DNA from: DATBSK01 sp964501785
Lineage (GTDB): Bacteria > Actinomycetota > Acidimicrobiia > IMCC26256 > PALSA-555
Reading direction: 5' to 3'
Assembly (NCBI GenBank): GCA_964501785.1
Contig: CAZCUD010000011.1
Span: 62,001-126,000, forward strand
Length of the DNA: 64,000 bases
Shown here: piece after piece, positions 50,138 to 58,655 of the stretch
Layout of the letters: the number at the start of each line of letters is the position of its first letter
Position numbering within the stretch: the first letter of the stretch is position 1
Notes under the pieces: generated by a model
Seen by the model: only the letters and a program-made list of their open reading frames with translations
Told to the model about the DNA's origin: nothing
Databases searched by the model: none
Position numbers and translations under genes: made by a program

Positions 50138-51079
50138 ATGAGCGCCGAGACCGCACCCGGCAGCACGATCGAAGGCGCCCGCGAGCTGGCGAGCGACCTC
50201 CAGTTCCCGGAGGGGCCCATCGCGATGCCCGACGGCTCGGTGGTGCTCACCGAGATCCGCCGGGGCACGCTCTCGCGGGTGCCGGCGGGCGGCGGCACGG
50301 CCGACGTCGTCGCCGAGCTCGGCGGCGGACCCAACGGAGCCGCCGTCGGTCCCGACGGAGCCGTGTACGTCACCAACAACGGCGGGTTCTGCTGGAGCGA
50401 GATCGCGGGGATGATCCTGCCCTTCGACCTCACCGACATGTCCAACGAGCCGCCCGACTTCGCGGGCGGCTGGATCGACCGGGTCGACCTCGCCACGGGC
50501 GAGCACTCGGTGCTCTACCGCGAGCACGACGGGGGACGGTTCTGCGGTCCCAACGACCTCGTGTTCGACGCCCACGGCGGCTTCTGGTTCACCGACTTCG
50601 GCAAGATCCGCGCCCGCGACGCCGACCGGGGCTCGCTGTTCTACGCGACCGCCGACGGCGCCCGGGTCGTGCAGGTCGCCCGCGGCCTCTACGGCCCCAA
50701 CGGCGTCGGCCTCTCGCCGGAGGGCGACCGCGTCTACGTGGCCGAGAGCTTCAGCGGCCGGCTGCTCACGTGGGACGTGACCGGCCCCGGCGAGGTCGCC
50801 AGCCCGATGGCGACCGTGCTCGAGGCGACGAAGGGCCACTTCGACTCGCTCGCCGTCGAGGCCGACGGCACGATCGTCGTCGCCGCGATCGGGGGTGGGC
50901 TCTGCGTCGTGCAGGCCGACGGCTCGGGCCACGAGTACGTCGCGGTGCCGGGCGACGGGTTCGTCACCAACGTCTGCTTCGGCGGCGACGACCTCACCAC
51001 CGCGTTCGTCACCGGATCGGGCACCGGCAAGCTCTTCGCCTGCGACTGGCCCCGTCCGGGCCTGCGGCTGGCGGCGTGA
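50138..51079 (+). CDS. SMP-30/gluconolactonase family protein
   Basis: A 313-residue six-bladed beta-propeller lactonase-like protein: LQFPEGPIAMPDGSVVLTEI, PNGAAVGPDGAVYVTNNGGF, GPNDLVFDAHGGFWFTDFGK (metal-binding Asn/Asp), LYGPNGVGLSPEGDRVYVAE. These are the family metal and repeat motifs. It may open lactones formed by Baeyer-Villiger-type steps (inference). ATG 50138 is preferred over ATG 50129. One-base overlap with the ligase that follows. Confidence 0.88.
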   Translation: MSAETAPGSTIEGARELASDLQFPEGPIAMPDGSVVLTEIRRGTLSRVPAGGGTADVVAELGGGPNGAAVGPDGAVYVTNNGGFCWSEIAGMILPFDLTDMSNEPPDFAGGWIDRVDLATGEHSVLYREHDGGRFCGPNDLVFDAHGGFWFTDFGKIRARDADRGSLFYATADGARVVQVARGLYGPNGVGLSPEGDRVYVAESFSGRLLTWDVTGPGEVASPMATVLEATKGHFDSLAVEADGTIVVAAIGGGLCVVQADGSGHEYVAVPGDGFVTNVCFGGDDLTTAFVTGSGTGKLFACDWPRPGLRLAA

Positions 51080-52746
51080 TGCCGACGATCGCCGACTTCG
51101 TCCACGCCCGCGCCGCGTCCGACCAGGACCCGAGCGCGACCGCGGTCCTCTTCGAGGACGAGCGCTACACCTGGGGCGAGCTGCTCGACGCGGTCGCGGT
51201 CCGCGCCGCGTACCTCGACGCGACGCTCGACGCGGGCGCGCCGCCCCACGTGGGCGTCCTCTTCGACAACATCCCCGAGTACGCCATGTGGCTCGCGGCC
51301 GCGGCCGTCACCGGATCGGTCGTCGTCGGCATCAACCCCACGCGCCGCGGCGCCGAGCTGGCTCGCGACATCACCCACACCGACTGCCAGGTCGTGGTGA
51401 CCGAGGGTCGCCACGTCCACCTGCTCGACGGGCTCGACCTCGGGATGGCCGACGGCAAGCTGCTCGACGTCGACGGGCCGGACTACCAGGCCGCGCTCGC
51501 ACCCTTCGCCGGCGCGGCGCTGCCCGACTCGTCGTCGGTCGGCGAGGACACGCTCTTCATGCTCCTGTTCACGTCGGGCACCAGCGGGGCACCGAAGGCC
51601 TGCCTGCTGTCGCAGGGACGCCTCGCCCGCATGAGCGAGGGCCTCGCGCTCGGCATGCAGTTCACGCCCGACGACGTCCTCTACTGCGTGATGCCGCTGT
51701 TCCACTCCAACTGCATCATCACCTCGTACGCACCGTGGCTGATCACCGGAGCGACGCTCGCGCTGCGCCGGCGCTTCTCGGCCTCGGGCTTCGTCCCCGA
51801 CGTGCGCAAGTTCGGCGCGACGTACTTCAACTACGTCGGCAAGCCCCTGTCGTACATCCTGGCGACGCCCGAGGCACCCGACGACCCCGACGTCCCCCTC
51901 ACCCGGGTCTTCGGCAACGAGGCCAGCGACGTCGACATCGAGGAGTTCGGCCGGCGCTTCAACTGCATCGTCGGCGACGGCTACGGCTCGACCGAAGGCG
52001 GCGCGTTCATCAGCCGCACGCCCGACATGCCGAAGGGCGCGCTGGGCGTCGGCCCCGAGGGCACCGTGATCCTCGATCCCGAGACGGGCGAGGAGTGCCC
52101 ACCGGCGGAGTTCGACGAGCAGGGTCGACTCCTCAACCCCGAGGACTGCATCGGCGAGATCGTCAACAAGAACGGCGCGCCCGGCTTCGAGGGCTACTAC
52201 AAGAACGACGAGGCCAACGCGGCGCGGGTGCGCGACGGCTACTACTGGACCGGCGACCTCGGATACCGCGACCAGGACGGGTACTTCTTCTTCGCGGGCC
52301 GCGACTTCGAGTGGCTGCGCGTCGACGGCGAGAACTTCTCGGCCGCGCCGGTCGAGCGCATCCTGCTGCGCCACCCCGACATCGTGCTGGCCACGGTCTA
52401 CGCCGTGCCCGACGAGGAGGTCGGCGACCAGGTCATGGCTGCGGTCGAGCTGCGGCCCGGCGCCGCGTTCGACCCCGACGACTTCGAGTCGTTCCTCGGC
52501 GAGCAGCCCGACCTCGGCACCAAGTGGGCGCCGCGCTACGTGCGGGTGATGGACAAGATCCCCGTCACCGAGACCCAGAAGCCCATGAAGCGCCAGCTGC
52601 GCAAGGAGCGCTGGGACGCGCCGGAGCCGGTCTGGTGGCGCCCGGCGAAGGGTGAGTCGCTCCGGCCGTTCGAGCCCGGCGACCGCGAAGAGCTGCTGCG
52701 GCGCTTCGAGGAGCGCGGCCGCGTGGGCGCGCTCGACCTCGCCTGA
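51079..52746 (+). CDS. Acyl-CoA synthetase, FadD17-like
   Basis: A 555-residue ANL-superfamily ligase: LFTSGTSGAPKACLLSQGRL near residue 170, GYGSTEGGAFISRTPD near residue 302, the hinge GRDFEWLRVDGENFSAAPVE near residue 415 and PVTETQKPMKRQLRKERW near residue 496. The SGTSGAPKA P-loop and WLRVDGENF hinge are typical of the FATP/FadD17 branch linked to steroid-ring or very-long-chain acids. Ends with a basic, Glu-rich tail. Coupled to the SMP-30 gene. Confidence 0.9.
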   Translation: MPTIADFVHARAASDQDPSATAVLFEDERYTWGELLDAVAVRAAYLDATLDAGAPPHVGVLFDNIPEYAMWLAAAAVTGSVVVGINPTRRGAELARDITHTDCQVVVTEGRHVHLLDGLDLGMADGKLLDVDGPDYQAALAPFAGAALPDSSSVGEDTLFMLLFTSGTSGAPKACLLSQGRLARMSEGLALGMQFTPDDVLYCVMPLFHSNCIITSYAPWLITGATLALRRRFSASGFVPDVRKFGATYFNYVGKPLSYILATPEAPDDPDVPLTRVFGNEASDVDIEEFGRRFNCIVGDGYGSTEGGAFISRTPDMPKGALGVGPEGTVILDPETGEECPPAEFDEQGRLLNPEDCIGEIVNKNGAPGFEGYYKNDEANAARVRDGYYWTGDLGYRDQDGYFFFAGRDFEWLRVDGENFSAAPVERILLRHPDIVLATVYAVPDEEVGDQVMAAVELRPGAAFDPDDFESFLGEQPDLGTKWAPRYVRVMDKIPVTETQKPMKRQLRKERWDAPEPVWWRPAKGESLRPFEPGDREELLRRFEERGRVGALDLA

Positions 52747-52762
52747 GCGCGCGCCCGCCCCG

Positions 52763-53731
52763 ATGAGCGAGGCGACGATGCTCGACGGGCGGGTCGCGGT
52801 CGTCACCGGTGCGGGCCGCGGGATCGGGCGCGCCGAGGCGACGCGGCTCGCGGCCTACGGCGCGGCGGTCGTCGTCAACGACCTCGGCGTCGCGACCGAC
52901 GGCAGCGAGACCTCCGAGGCACCCGCCGACGAGGTGGTCGCCGAGATCGTCGCGGCCGGCGGGCGCGCCGTCGCCGATCGCAGCGACATCGCGACCGTCG
53001 AGGGCGGTGAGGCCGTCGTGCAGCGCGCGATCGACGAGTGGGGCCGCCTCGACGTCGTCGTCAACAACGCCGGCTTCGGGCGACCCCGCATGGCGTTCAA
53101 CCTGTCGGCCGAGGAGTGGGACGACGTCGTGCGCGTGCACCTGCGCGGGACGTTCGCGGTGACCGCACCGGCGTGTCGCTGGTGGCGGGCACGGCACAAG
53201 GCGGGCGACCCGATCGCCGGGCGGATCGTCACGACGTCGACGGGCCTGCTCCTCTACGGCGGTGCCGGGCAGTCGAACTACGTCGCCGCGAAGGCCGGCG
53301 TGCTCGCGTTCACCGAGGCGGTGGCCACCGAGATGGCGCCCTACGGCGTCACCGCGAACTGCATCATGCCGTCCGCGGCGACCCGGCTCGCCGACATCGG
53401 CTGGCGCATCGGACGCTCGCGCGAGGCGGGCGCCGACGCGTTCGACCCGACCGACCCCGTCCACGTCGCGGAGATGGTCTGCTACCTGGCATCACCCGAG
53501 GCCGGGTGGTGCAGTGGCCAGTGCTTCCAGGTGCGGGGCGGCGTGCTCGAGCACGTGCAGACGTTCACCGTCGACCGGACCGCGTCCCGCGACGACCGGG
53601 GCTGGACCGCCGCCGACCTGGCCGGCGAGCTCCCCCGCATGTTCGGCGCCGGCCCCCACCGCGCCGACCCCCCACCCAAGGAGTGGCGCGACTCCTACCG
53701 AGCTCGGGGCTCCGCCTCCACCGCGCCGTGA
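52763..53731 (+). CDS. Short-chain dehydrogenase (MFE-2/hydroxyacyl-CoA type)
   Basis: A 322-residue SDR: GRVAVVTGAGRGIGRAEATR, AVVVNDLGVATDGSETSEAP (the ND-LG and insertion of MFE-type enzymes), NNAGFGRPRMAF, catalytic YVAAK near residue 173. The C-terminal part after CFQVRGGVLEHVQTFT is longer than a classical SDR. Paralogue of the 43447 protein. Follows the ligase by 16 bases; followed by a palindromic hairpin. Confidence 0.9.
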   Translation: MSEATMLDGRVAVVTGAGRGIGRAEATRLAAYGAAVVVNDLGVATDGSETSEAPADEVVAEIVAAGGRAVADRSDIATVEGGEAVVQRAIDEWGRLDVVVNNAGFGRPRMAFNLSAEEWDDVVRVHLRGTFAVTAPACRWWRARHKAGDPIAGRIVTTSTGLLLYGGAGQSNYVAAKAGVLAFTEAVATEMAPYGVTANCIMPSAATRLADIGWRIGRSREAGADAFDPTDPVHVAEMVCYLASPEAGWCSGQCFQVRGGVLEHVQTFTVDRTASRDDRGWTAADLAGELPRMFGAGPHRADPPPKEWRDSYRARGSASTAP

Positions 53732-53741
53732 CACCATTGGT

Positions 53742-53779
53742 TGCGTAGCTCACCTTCATGGAGATGGTTCAGCTACGCA
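53742..53779 (+). promoter_or_regulatory. Inverted repeat before the GerW-like gene
   Basis: Perfect nine-base arms TGCGTAGCT and AGCTACGCA with a 20-base loop, starting 11 bases past the SDR stop and ending 20 bases before the GerW-like ATG. It could end the SDR transcript or regulate the next gene; its AT content is higher than the surroundings. Confidence 0.55.
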
Positions 53780-53798
53780 TCCGAAGGAGGAGGACCGC

Positions 53799-54176
53799 AT
53801 GAGCGACGTGGAGCCGACGAAGCCTCGCGTAGCGCTGCCCGACTTCGTCGAGCGGGCCCGTGACGTGTTCACCGTGCGGCGCGTCTACGGCGACCCGGTC
53901 GAGGTCGACGGCGTCGTCGTCGTGCCTGCGGCCACCGTCTCGGGCGGCGGCGGGGGCGGCACCGGGATCGAGCCCGACGGCCGGCAGGGCAACGGCGGTG
54001 GGTTCGGCATCCACGCCCGCCCTGCGGGCGCGCTCGTGATCCGAGGCGACGACGTGCGCTGGGAGGCCGCGCCCGACCCCGAACGCCGAATCGTCGCGGT
54101 CGCGGTCGTCGCGGTCGTGGGCATCCTGGCCATGCGCTCGCTGCTCAAGCCCCGCCGCCGGCGGCGGCGACGCTGA
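53799..54176 (+). CDS. GerW/YtfJ family protein
   Basis: A 125-residue protein: FVERARDVFTVRRVYGDPVE then VDGVVVVPAATVSGGGGGGT then GIEPDGRQGNGGGFGIHARP, the YtfJ/GerW pattern (Gly-rich loop and GGGFGIHARPAGALVI). A C-terminal hydrophobic segment (IVAVAVVAVVGILAMRSLLK) is followed by a poly-Arg tail. In Bacillus GerW is a spore-coat germination protein, but homologues are widespread in non-spore-formers with unknown roles. ATG 53799 has AAGGAGGAGG upstream. Confidence 0.9.
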   Translation: MSDVEPTKPRVALPDFVERARDVFTVRRVYGDPVEVDGVVVVPAATVSGGGGGGTGIEPDGRQGNGGGFGIHARPAGALVIRGDDVRWEAAPDPERRIVAVAVVAVVGILAMRSLLKPRRRRRRR

Positions 54177-54178
54177 CC

Positions 54179-55303
54179 GTGGCGTCCACCTCGCTGCCCG
54201 GCGTCTTCGACGCCGACGCGCACTTCATGGAGCCTCCCGACTTCTGGGCGGAGCACCTCGAGCCGGCGCTGCGCGACCGGGGGCCCGTCGGCTCGGGCGA
54301 TCGCGGCGCGATCGTGGTCGACCGCGACCGGCGGGTGCCGACCGTGCGCTGGCGTCGCCTCGCGGGCGGGCTCCGGACGCTCAACGACGAGTGGGCGACG
54401 ACGTACGCCAAGTACGAGGAGCGCGGCTGGGATCCCGAGGCCTACGTGCTGGCGATGGACGACCAGGGCATCGACCGCATGGCGCTGTACCCCAGCCGGG
54501 GCCTGATGCAGGTCGCGGCCTGGGGCCTCGACCCCAAGCTCGCGGCAGCGATCGTGCGAGCCGGCAACGACTGGTCGGCGAAGTTCGTCGCCCAGGTGCC
54601 CGACCGACTGCTCGCGATCGGTCAGCTGTCGCTGCGCGACGTCGACGCCGCGGTGGCCGAGGCTCGTCGGGCGGTCGAGCAGCACGGCCTGCGCGCGTTC
54701 TTCGTGCTCCCCGAGCCACCGCTGCCCGGCGTCACCCTCGAGCGCGACTACTACGAGCCCCTCTGGGCCACGCTCGCCGAGCTCGACGTCGCGCTGGCGC
54801 TGCACAACGTCGCCGGCACCGGGCTCGGCCAGCTCGGCGCCGACCGCTTCGGCGACTGGGCGCTCCCCCGCATCGCGGCCGCGTTCCCGTTGGAGAGCGC
54901 GCTCACGCTGTTCTCGTTCCTCGTCGGCGGGATCTGCGACCGTCACCCGGGCCTGCGCGTCGTCGTGCTCGAGTCGGGGGCAGGCTGGCTCCCCTACTGG
55001 CTGTGGTGGCTCGACGAGCTGTACGAGCGCTACGCGGGGCTCGACTGCGAGGAGCTCTCGGCGCCGCCCGGCGAGCTGTTCCGCCGCCAGTGCTTCGTCT
55101 CGGCCGAGGCCGAGGAGCCCCACCTGCGCCACGTGGTCGACGCGCTCGGCGCGGGCTGCGTCGTGACCGCCTCCGACTTCCCGCACCCGGAGGGCTCGTT
55201 CCCCGACGGCCTGCGTGACTTCGCGGCGCGCGACGACCTGGCGGACGCGGAGAAGCGCTCGATCCTCTGGGACAACCCGCGCCGCCTCTACGGCATCGCC
55301 TGA
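54179..55303 (+). CDS. Amidohydrolase family protein (COG2159 type)
   Basis: A 374-residue amidohydrolase-2 enzyme: GVFDADAHFMEPPDFWAEHL near residue 8, YVLAMDDQGIDRMALYPSRG, LALHNVAGTGLGQLGADR near residue 206, VTASDFPHPEGSFPDGLR near residue 328. GTG 54179 is two bases after the GerW-like stop. It closely follows the DADAHxxEP pattern of the 45.2- and 48.9-kb paralogues. Convergent with the P450 gene. Confidence 0.87.
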   Translation: MASTSLPGVFDADAHFMEPPDFWAEHLEPALRDRGPVGSGDRGAIVVDRDRRVPTVRWRRLAGGLRTLNDEWATTYAKYEERGWDPEAYVLAMDDQGIDRMALYPSRGLMQVAAWGLDPKLAAAIVRAGNDWSAKFVAQVPDRLLAIGQLSLRDVDAAVAEARRAVEQHGLRAFFVLPEPPLPGVTLERDYYEPLWATLAELDVALALHNVAGTGLGQLGADRFGDWALPRIAAAFPLESALTLFSFLVGGICDRHPGLRVVVLESGAGWLPYWLWWLDELYERYAGLDCEELSAPPGELFRRQCFVSAEAEEPHLRHVVDALGAGCVVTASDFPHPEGSFPDGLRDFAARDDLADAEKRSILWDNPRRLYGIA

Positions 55304-55310
55304 GCGCGCG

Positions 55311-56567
55311 TCAGGCGTCGAAGACGACCGGGAGCGCGGTCGGGGCGCGGAACATGAGGCCGGTGATCTCGGGACGCTCGACGGAGTCGTCGAAGCGCAC
55401 GTTGGGCAGCCGGTCGAGGATCGCGTCGACGGCGACCGTGGTCTCCATGCGGGCCAGGTGCATCCCGAGGCACGTGTGCGGCCCGGACGCGAACGCCAGG
55501 TGCGGCTGCATCGGCCGGTGGATGTCGAAGCGGTCGGGATCGTCCCAACGGGCGGGGTCACGGTTGGCGCTCCCCATCTCGACCGAGATCGCCGCGCCGG
55601 CCGGGATCGGCACCCCGGCGACCTCGGTGTCGACCATCGCGGTGCGGCCGATGCCGGTGAGGGGCGGCTCCCACCGCAGCCCCTCCTCGATCGCGGCCTG
55701 CATCAGCGAGCGGTCGTCGCGCAGCGCCGCGAGCTGCTCGGGGTTGCTCAGCAGTCCGAACATCAGGTTGCTCGACGACCGGTAGGTGGTCTCCGCGCCC
55801 GCCGGGAGCAGCAGCCGGAGGAAGGCGATGATCTCGTCGTCGGTGAGGCGCTGACCGTCGAGCTCGGCCTCGACGAGGACGCTGATCACGTCGCCCTGGG
55901 GCTCGACGCGCCGCTCGGCGATGATCGCGGCGAAGTAGTCGTAGAGCCACTGCGACGCGACGAGGCCACGCTCGATGTCGGTGGCGATGCTGATCAGCTC
56001 GACCGCCTTGCCGTGGAACTCCGCGAGCCCGTCGCGCGGCAGCCCCAGCATCCCCGCGATCACGTGCACCGGGAACGGGAAGAACAGCTCGCGCACGAGC
56101 TCGGCCCGCCCGAGGCCCTCGGACGCGCGGTCGACGAAGCGGTCGACGAGCCCGTGGACGACCGGGTGGACGAGCTCGGCCTCCCAGCGCTCCATCGCCT
56201 TGCGGGTGAACGCCTGCTGGATCAGCTGGCGGTAGCGGCCGTGCTCGGGCTCGTCCATCTCGAGGATGGAGTGGCCCATCACCAGCCCCATGCTGTCCGC
56301 GTAGCCGGACGACGAGAACGTCTGCCCGTCCCGCAGCACCTGCTGCACGGTGTCGAACGACAGCATCGCGAACGACGGCTTGTCACCGAGCAGCGCGGCC
56401 TCCATCGGCAGCTCGATGTCGAACCGCTCGTGGAACCGACCCGTGTGCACGGGGCACTCGGCCCGCATCTCGTGGAAGGTCGGATGGATGTCGGCGACCT
56501 GCCCGACGCCGACCGACTCGTCGAACGCGGCGAACGGGTCGAACTCGGATCCCTGGACGTCGGTCAT
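55311..56567 (-). CDS. Cytochrome P450
   Basis: A 418-residue soluble bacterial P450. Oxygen-binding I-helix LLLPAGAETTYRSSSNLMFG near residue 243, K-helix EEGLRWEPPLTG (ExxR) near residue 286, and heme loop HLAFASGPHTCLGMHLARME near residue 355 with the axial Cys. ILEMDEPEHGRYRQLIQQAF near residue 93 is the C-helix. Needs a ferredoxin and reductase, not encoded here. Likely hydroxylates a lipid or sterol. Divergent from the FadH/OYE reductase. Confidence 0.95.
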   Translation of the reverse strand: MTDVQGSEFDPFAAFDESVGVGQVADIHPTFHEMRAECPVHTGRFHERFDIELPMEAALLGDKPSFAMLSFDTVQQVLRDGQTFSSSGYADSMGLVMGHSILEMDEPEHGRYRQLIQQAFTRKAMERWEAELVHPVVHGLVDRFVDRASEGLGRAELVRELFFPFPVHVIAGMLGLPRDGLAEFHGKAVELISIATDIERGLVASQWLYDYFAAIIAERRVEPQGDVISVLVEAELDGQRLTDDEIIAFLRLLLPAGAETTYRSSSNLMFGLLSNPEQLAALRDDRSLMQAAIEEGLRWEPPLTGIGRTAMVDTEVAGVPIPAGAAISVEMGSANRDPARWDDPDRFDIHRPMQPHLAFASGPHTCLGMHLARMETTVAVDAILDRLPNVRFDDSVERPEITGLMFRAPTALPVVFDA

Positions 56568-56654
56568 GGCACCAGGCTGCCACGCCCGGGCGCCCCCGGC
56601 AGCCCGGCCCCCGGCCCCCCGGCCCGGGCGGCGGATGTGCCAACCTGCCCCCCG

Positions 56655-58655
56655 ATGCCTCACGACCAGCTCTTCCAGCCCCTGCGCCTCGGACCGATCG
56701 AGCTGCGCAACCGCGTGATCTTCGGTGCGCACTTCACGATGTTCACCGAGCCCAACCCCGTGTGGGGCGAGCCCGGCTTCTACGGCCGTCGCTACGGCCG
56801 CTACCTCGCGGAGCGCGCCCAGGGCGGCGTCGCCGCGGTCATCGCCGGCGAGACCGCGGTGTCGCCCAACACCGCGTACAAGATGACCAACAACGCCAAC
56901 GGGTGGGACCCCGAGTGCATCCCGCACTACGAGCAGCTCACGTCGCAGGTGCACGACCACGGTGCGCACGCGCTGATCCAGCTCACGCACTCCGGCGCCA
57001 TGATGCTCGGCAACTGGTCGAAGCAGGTCGCGGTGGCCCCGTCGGTCTCGCCCGACCACATGGAGGCGCCGCGTGCGATGGACGCACGCGACATCGCCGA
57101 GTCGATCGAGTACCACGTGCGGTGCGCGCAGAACGCCGTGGCCGGCGGCTTCGACGGCATCGAGATCCAGAGCGCGCACGGCTACCTGCTCCACCAGTTC
57201 CTGTCGCCGAAGTTCAACCACCGCGACGACGAGTACGGCGGCAGCCTCGAGAACCGCATGCGCTACGGCGTCGAGGTCGTGTCGGCAGTGCGCGAAGCCG
57301 TCGGCGACCGCGCCGCGGTCGGCATCCGCCTCGCCGGCGACGACGAGCAGTCGCACGGCCCCGGCCTCACCGCCGACGACGCCGCGGAGGTCGCCGCCCG
57401 CTACGAGGAGCTGGGCCTGGTCGACTTCCTCAACGTGAGCGTGGGGATCGGCGGCATCGGCATGGTGCGCACCAACTACGCCCCGCACTGCTTCGGCGTG
57501 TACGCCGCGCACGCGGTCAAGAAGGCGGTGCGCGACACACCGGTGTTCACCGTCCACCGCATCCTCACCCCGTTCGAGGCCAACGGCATCCTCGAGCGCC
57601 ACGAGGCCGACGGCATCACGCTCGTGCGCGCCCTCATCGCCGACGCGGAGTGGGTCGCCAAGGCCCGCGAGGGACGCGACGACGAGATCCGCCACTGCAC
57701 CGGCATCAACCAGTCGTGCTACGGCAACCTGCTCCAGTCGATGCCGATCAACTGCGTGCAGAACCCGGCCGTGGGGCGTGAGGACGAGCTGGGCCTCGGC
57801 ACGCTCGAGCCCGCGGCGACCACCAAGAAGGTGGTGGTCGTCGGCGGCGGCCCCGGGGGGATGGAGGCCGCCGCCACGGCCGCCGCGCGTGGCCACGACG
57901 TCACCCTGCTCGAGCGTGAGCCCAAGCTGGGCGGTGCGCTGCGCTGGGCGCGCGAGCTGCCCGGGCGCGGCGAGATCTGGGAGATCGCCCGCTGGCGCAT
58001 CGGTGAGTGCGAGCGCAGGGGTGTCGACGTGCGCACCGGCGTGGAGGCCACCGCCGACGACGTGCTCGCCCTGTCACCCGACGCGGTGATCATCGCGACC
58101 GGCGGTCGGCCGACCAAGCTCGGGCAGGCCGCGTACCACCCCATGCCGGTGCCCGGATCGGAGCAGGACTGGGTGCTCGACCACGTCGACGCGCTCAAGC
58201 GCACGTTGCGCGACCCGGGTGCGCTCGGCGGGCGCGTCGTGATCCTCGACGCGGTCGGGCACGCGCAGGCGATCGGGCTCGGCGAGCTGCTCGCGGCCGA
58301 GGGCACCGAGGCGATCTGCGTGACGCCGCTCCCGCTCCCCATGGCCCTCGACGGCGAGACCCAGGCGGCGATCCTCCCCCGCGCGGTGCAGGCCGGGATG
58401 CGGTGGCGCCCCAACACGGTGCTCGCGTTCATCGGCGATCACGAGGTCACGCTCGTCGACACGCTCTCACGCGAGCTCGAGACGCTCGCCGACGTCGACA
58501 CCGTCGTGATCCGCACCCACGGGACGCCGAACGACGACCTGTACCACGCCCTCGAGGGCAAGGTGCCCGAGCTCGAGCGCATCGGCGACGCCGTCGCGGT
58601 GCGTGTGGTCGACCGCGCCGTCTACGACGGCCACGTCACCGCCCGCGCGCTCTAG
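56655..58655 (+). CDS. FadH/old-yellow-enzyme family reductase (2,4-dienoyl-CoA reductase type)
   Basis: A 666-residue two-part flavoenzyme: an N-terminal OYE TIM barrel (FQPLRLGPIELRNRVIFGAH, QSAHGYLLHQFLSPKFNHRD) and a C-terminal FAD/NAD Rossmann part (VVVVGGGPGGMEAAATAAAR). The iron-sulphur region reads HCTGINQSCYGNLLQ then NCVQNPAVG: three of the four canonical cysteines are present, the second being Ile. It would reduce conjugated C=C bonds in acyl-CoA or steroid substrates. ATG 56655. Its stop overlaps the convergent permease stop in CTAG. Confidence 0.93.
   Translation: MPHDQLFQPLRLGPIELRNRVIFGAHFTMFTEPNPVWGEPGFYGRRYGRYLAERAQGGVAAVIAGETAVSPNTAYKMTNNANGWDPECIPHYEQLTSQVHDHGAHALIQLTHSGAMMLGNWSKQVAVAPSVSPDHMEAPRAMDARDIAESIEYHVRCAQNAVAGGFDGIEIQSAHGYLLHQFLSPKFNHRDDEYGGSLENRMRYGVEVVSAVREAVGDRAAVGIRLAGDDEQSHGPGLTADDAAEVAARYEELGLVDFLNVSVGIGGIGMVRTNYAPHCFGVYAAHAVKKAVRDTPVFTVHRILTPFEANGILERHEADGITLVRALIADAEWVAKAREGRDDEIRHCTGINQSCYGNLLQSMPINCVQNPAVGREDELGLGTLEPAATTKKVVVVGGGPGGMEAAATAAARGHDVTLLEREPKLGGALRWARELPGRGEIWEIARWRIGECERRGVDVRTGVEATADDVLALSPDAVIIATGGRPTKLGQAAYHPMPVPGSEQDWVLDHVDALKRTLRDPGALGGRVVILDAVGHAQAIGLGELLAAEGTEAICVTPLPLPMALDGETQAAILPRAVQAGMRWRPNTVLAFIGDHEVTLVDTLSRELETLADVDTVVIRTHGTPNDDLYHALEGKVPELERIGDAVAVRVVDRAVYDGHVTARAL

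Noticed and set aside
55215..56654. Long in-frame upstream extension of the FadH/OYE gene (start 55215)
   Set aside because: It is antisense to the P450, composed mainly of Arg/Val/Gly-rich text with no family similarity. High GC keeps such frames open.
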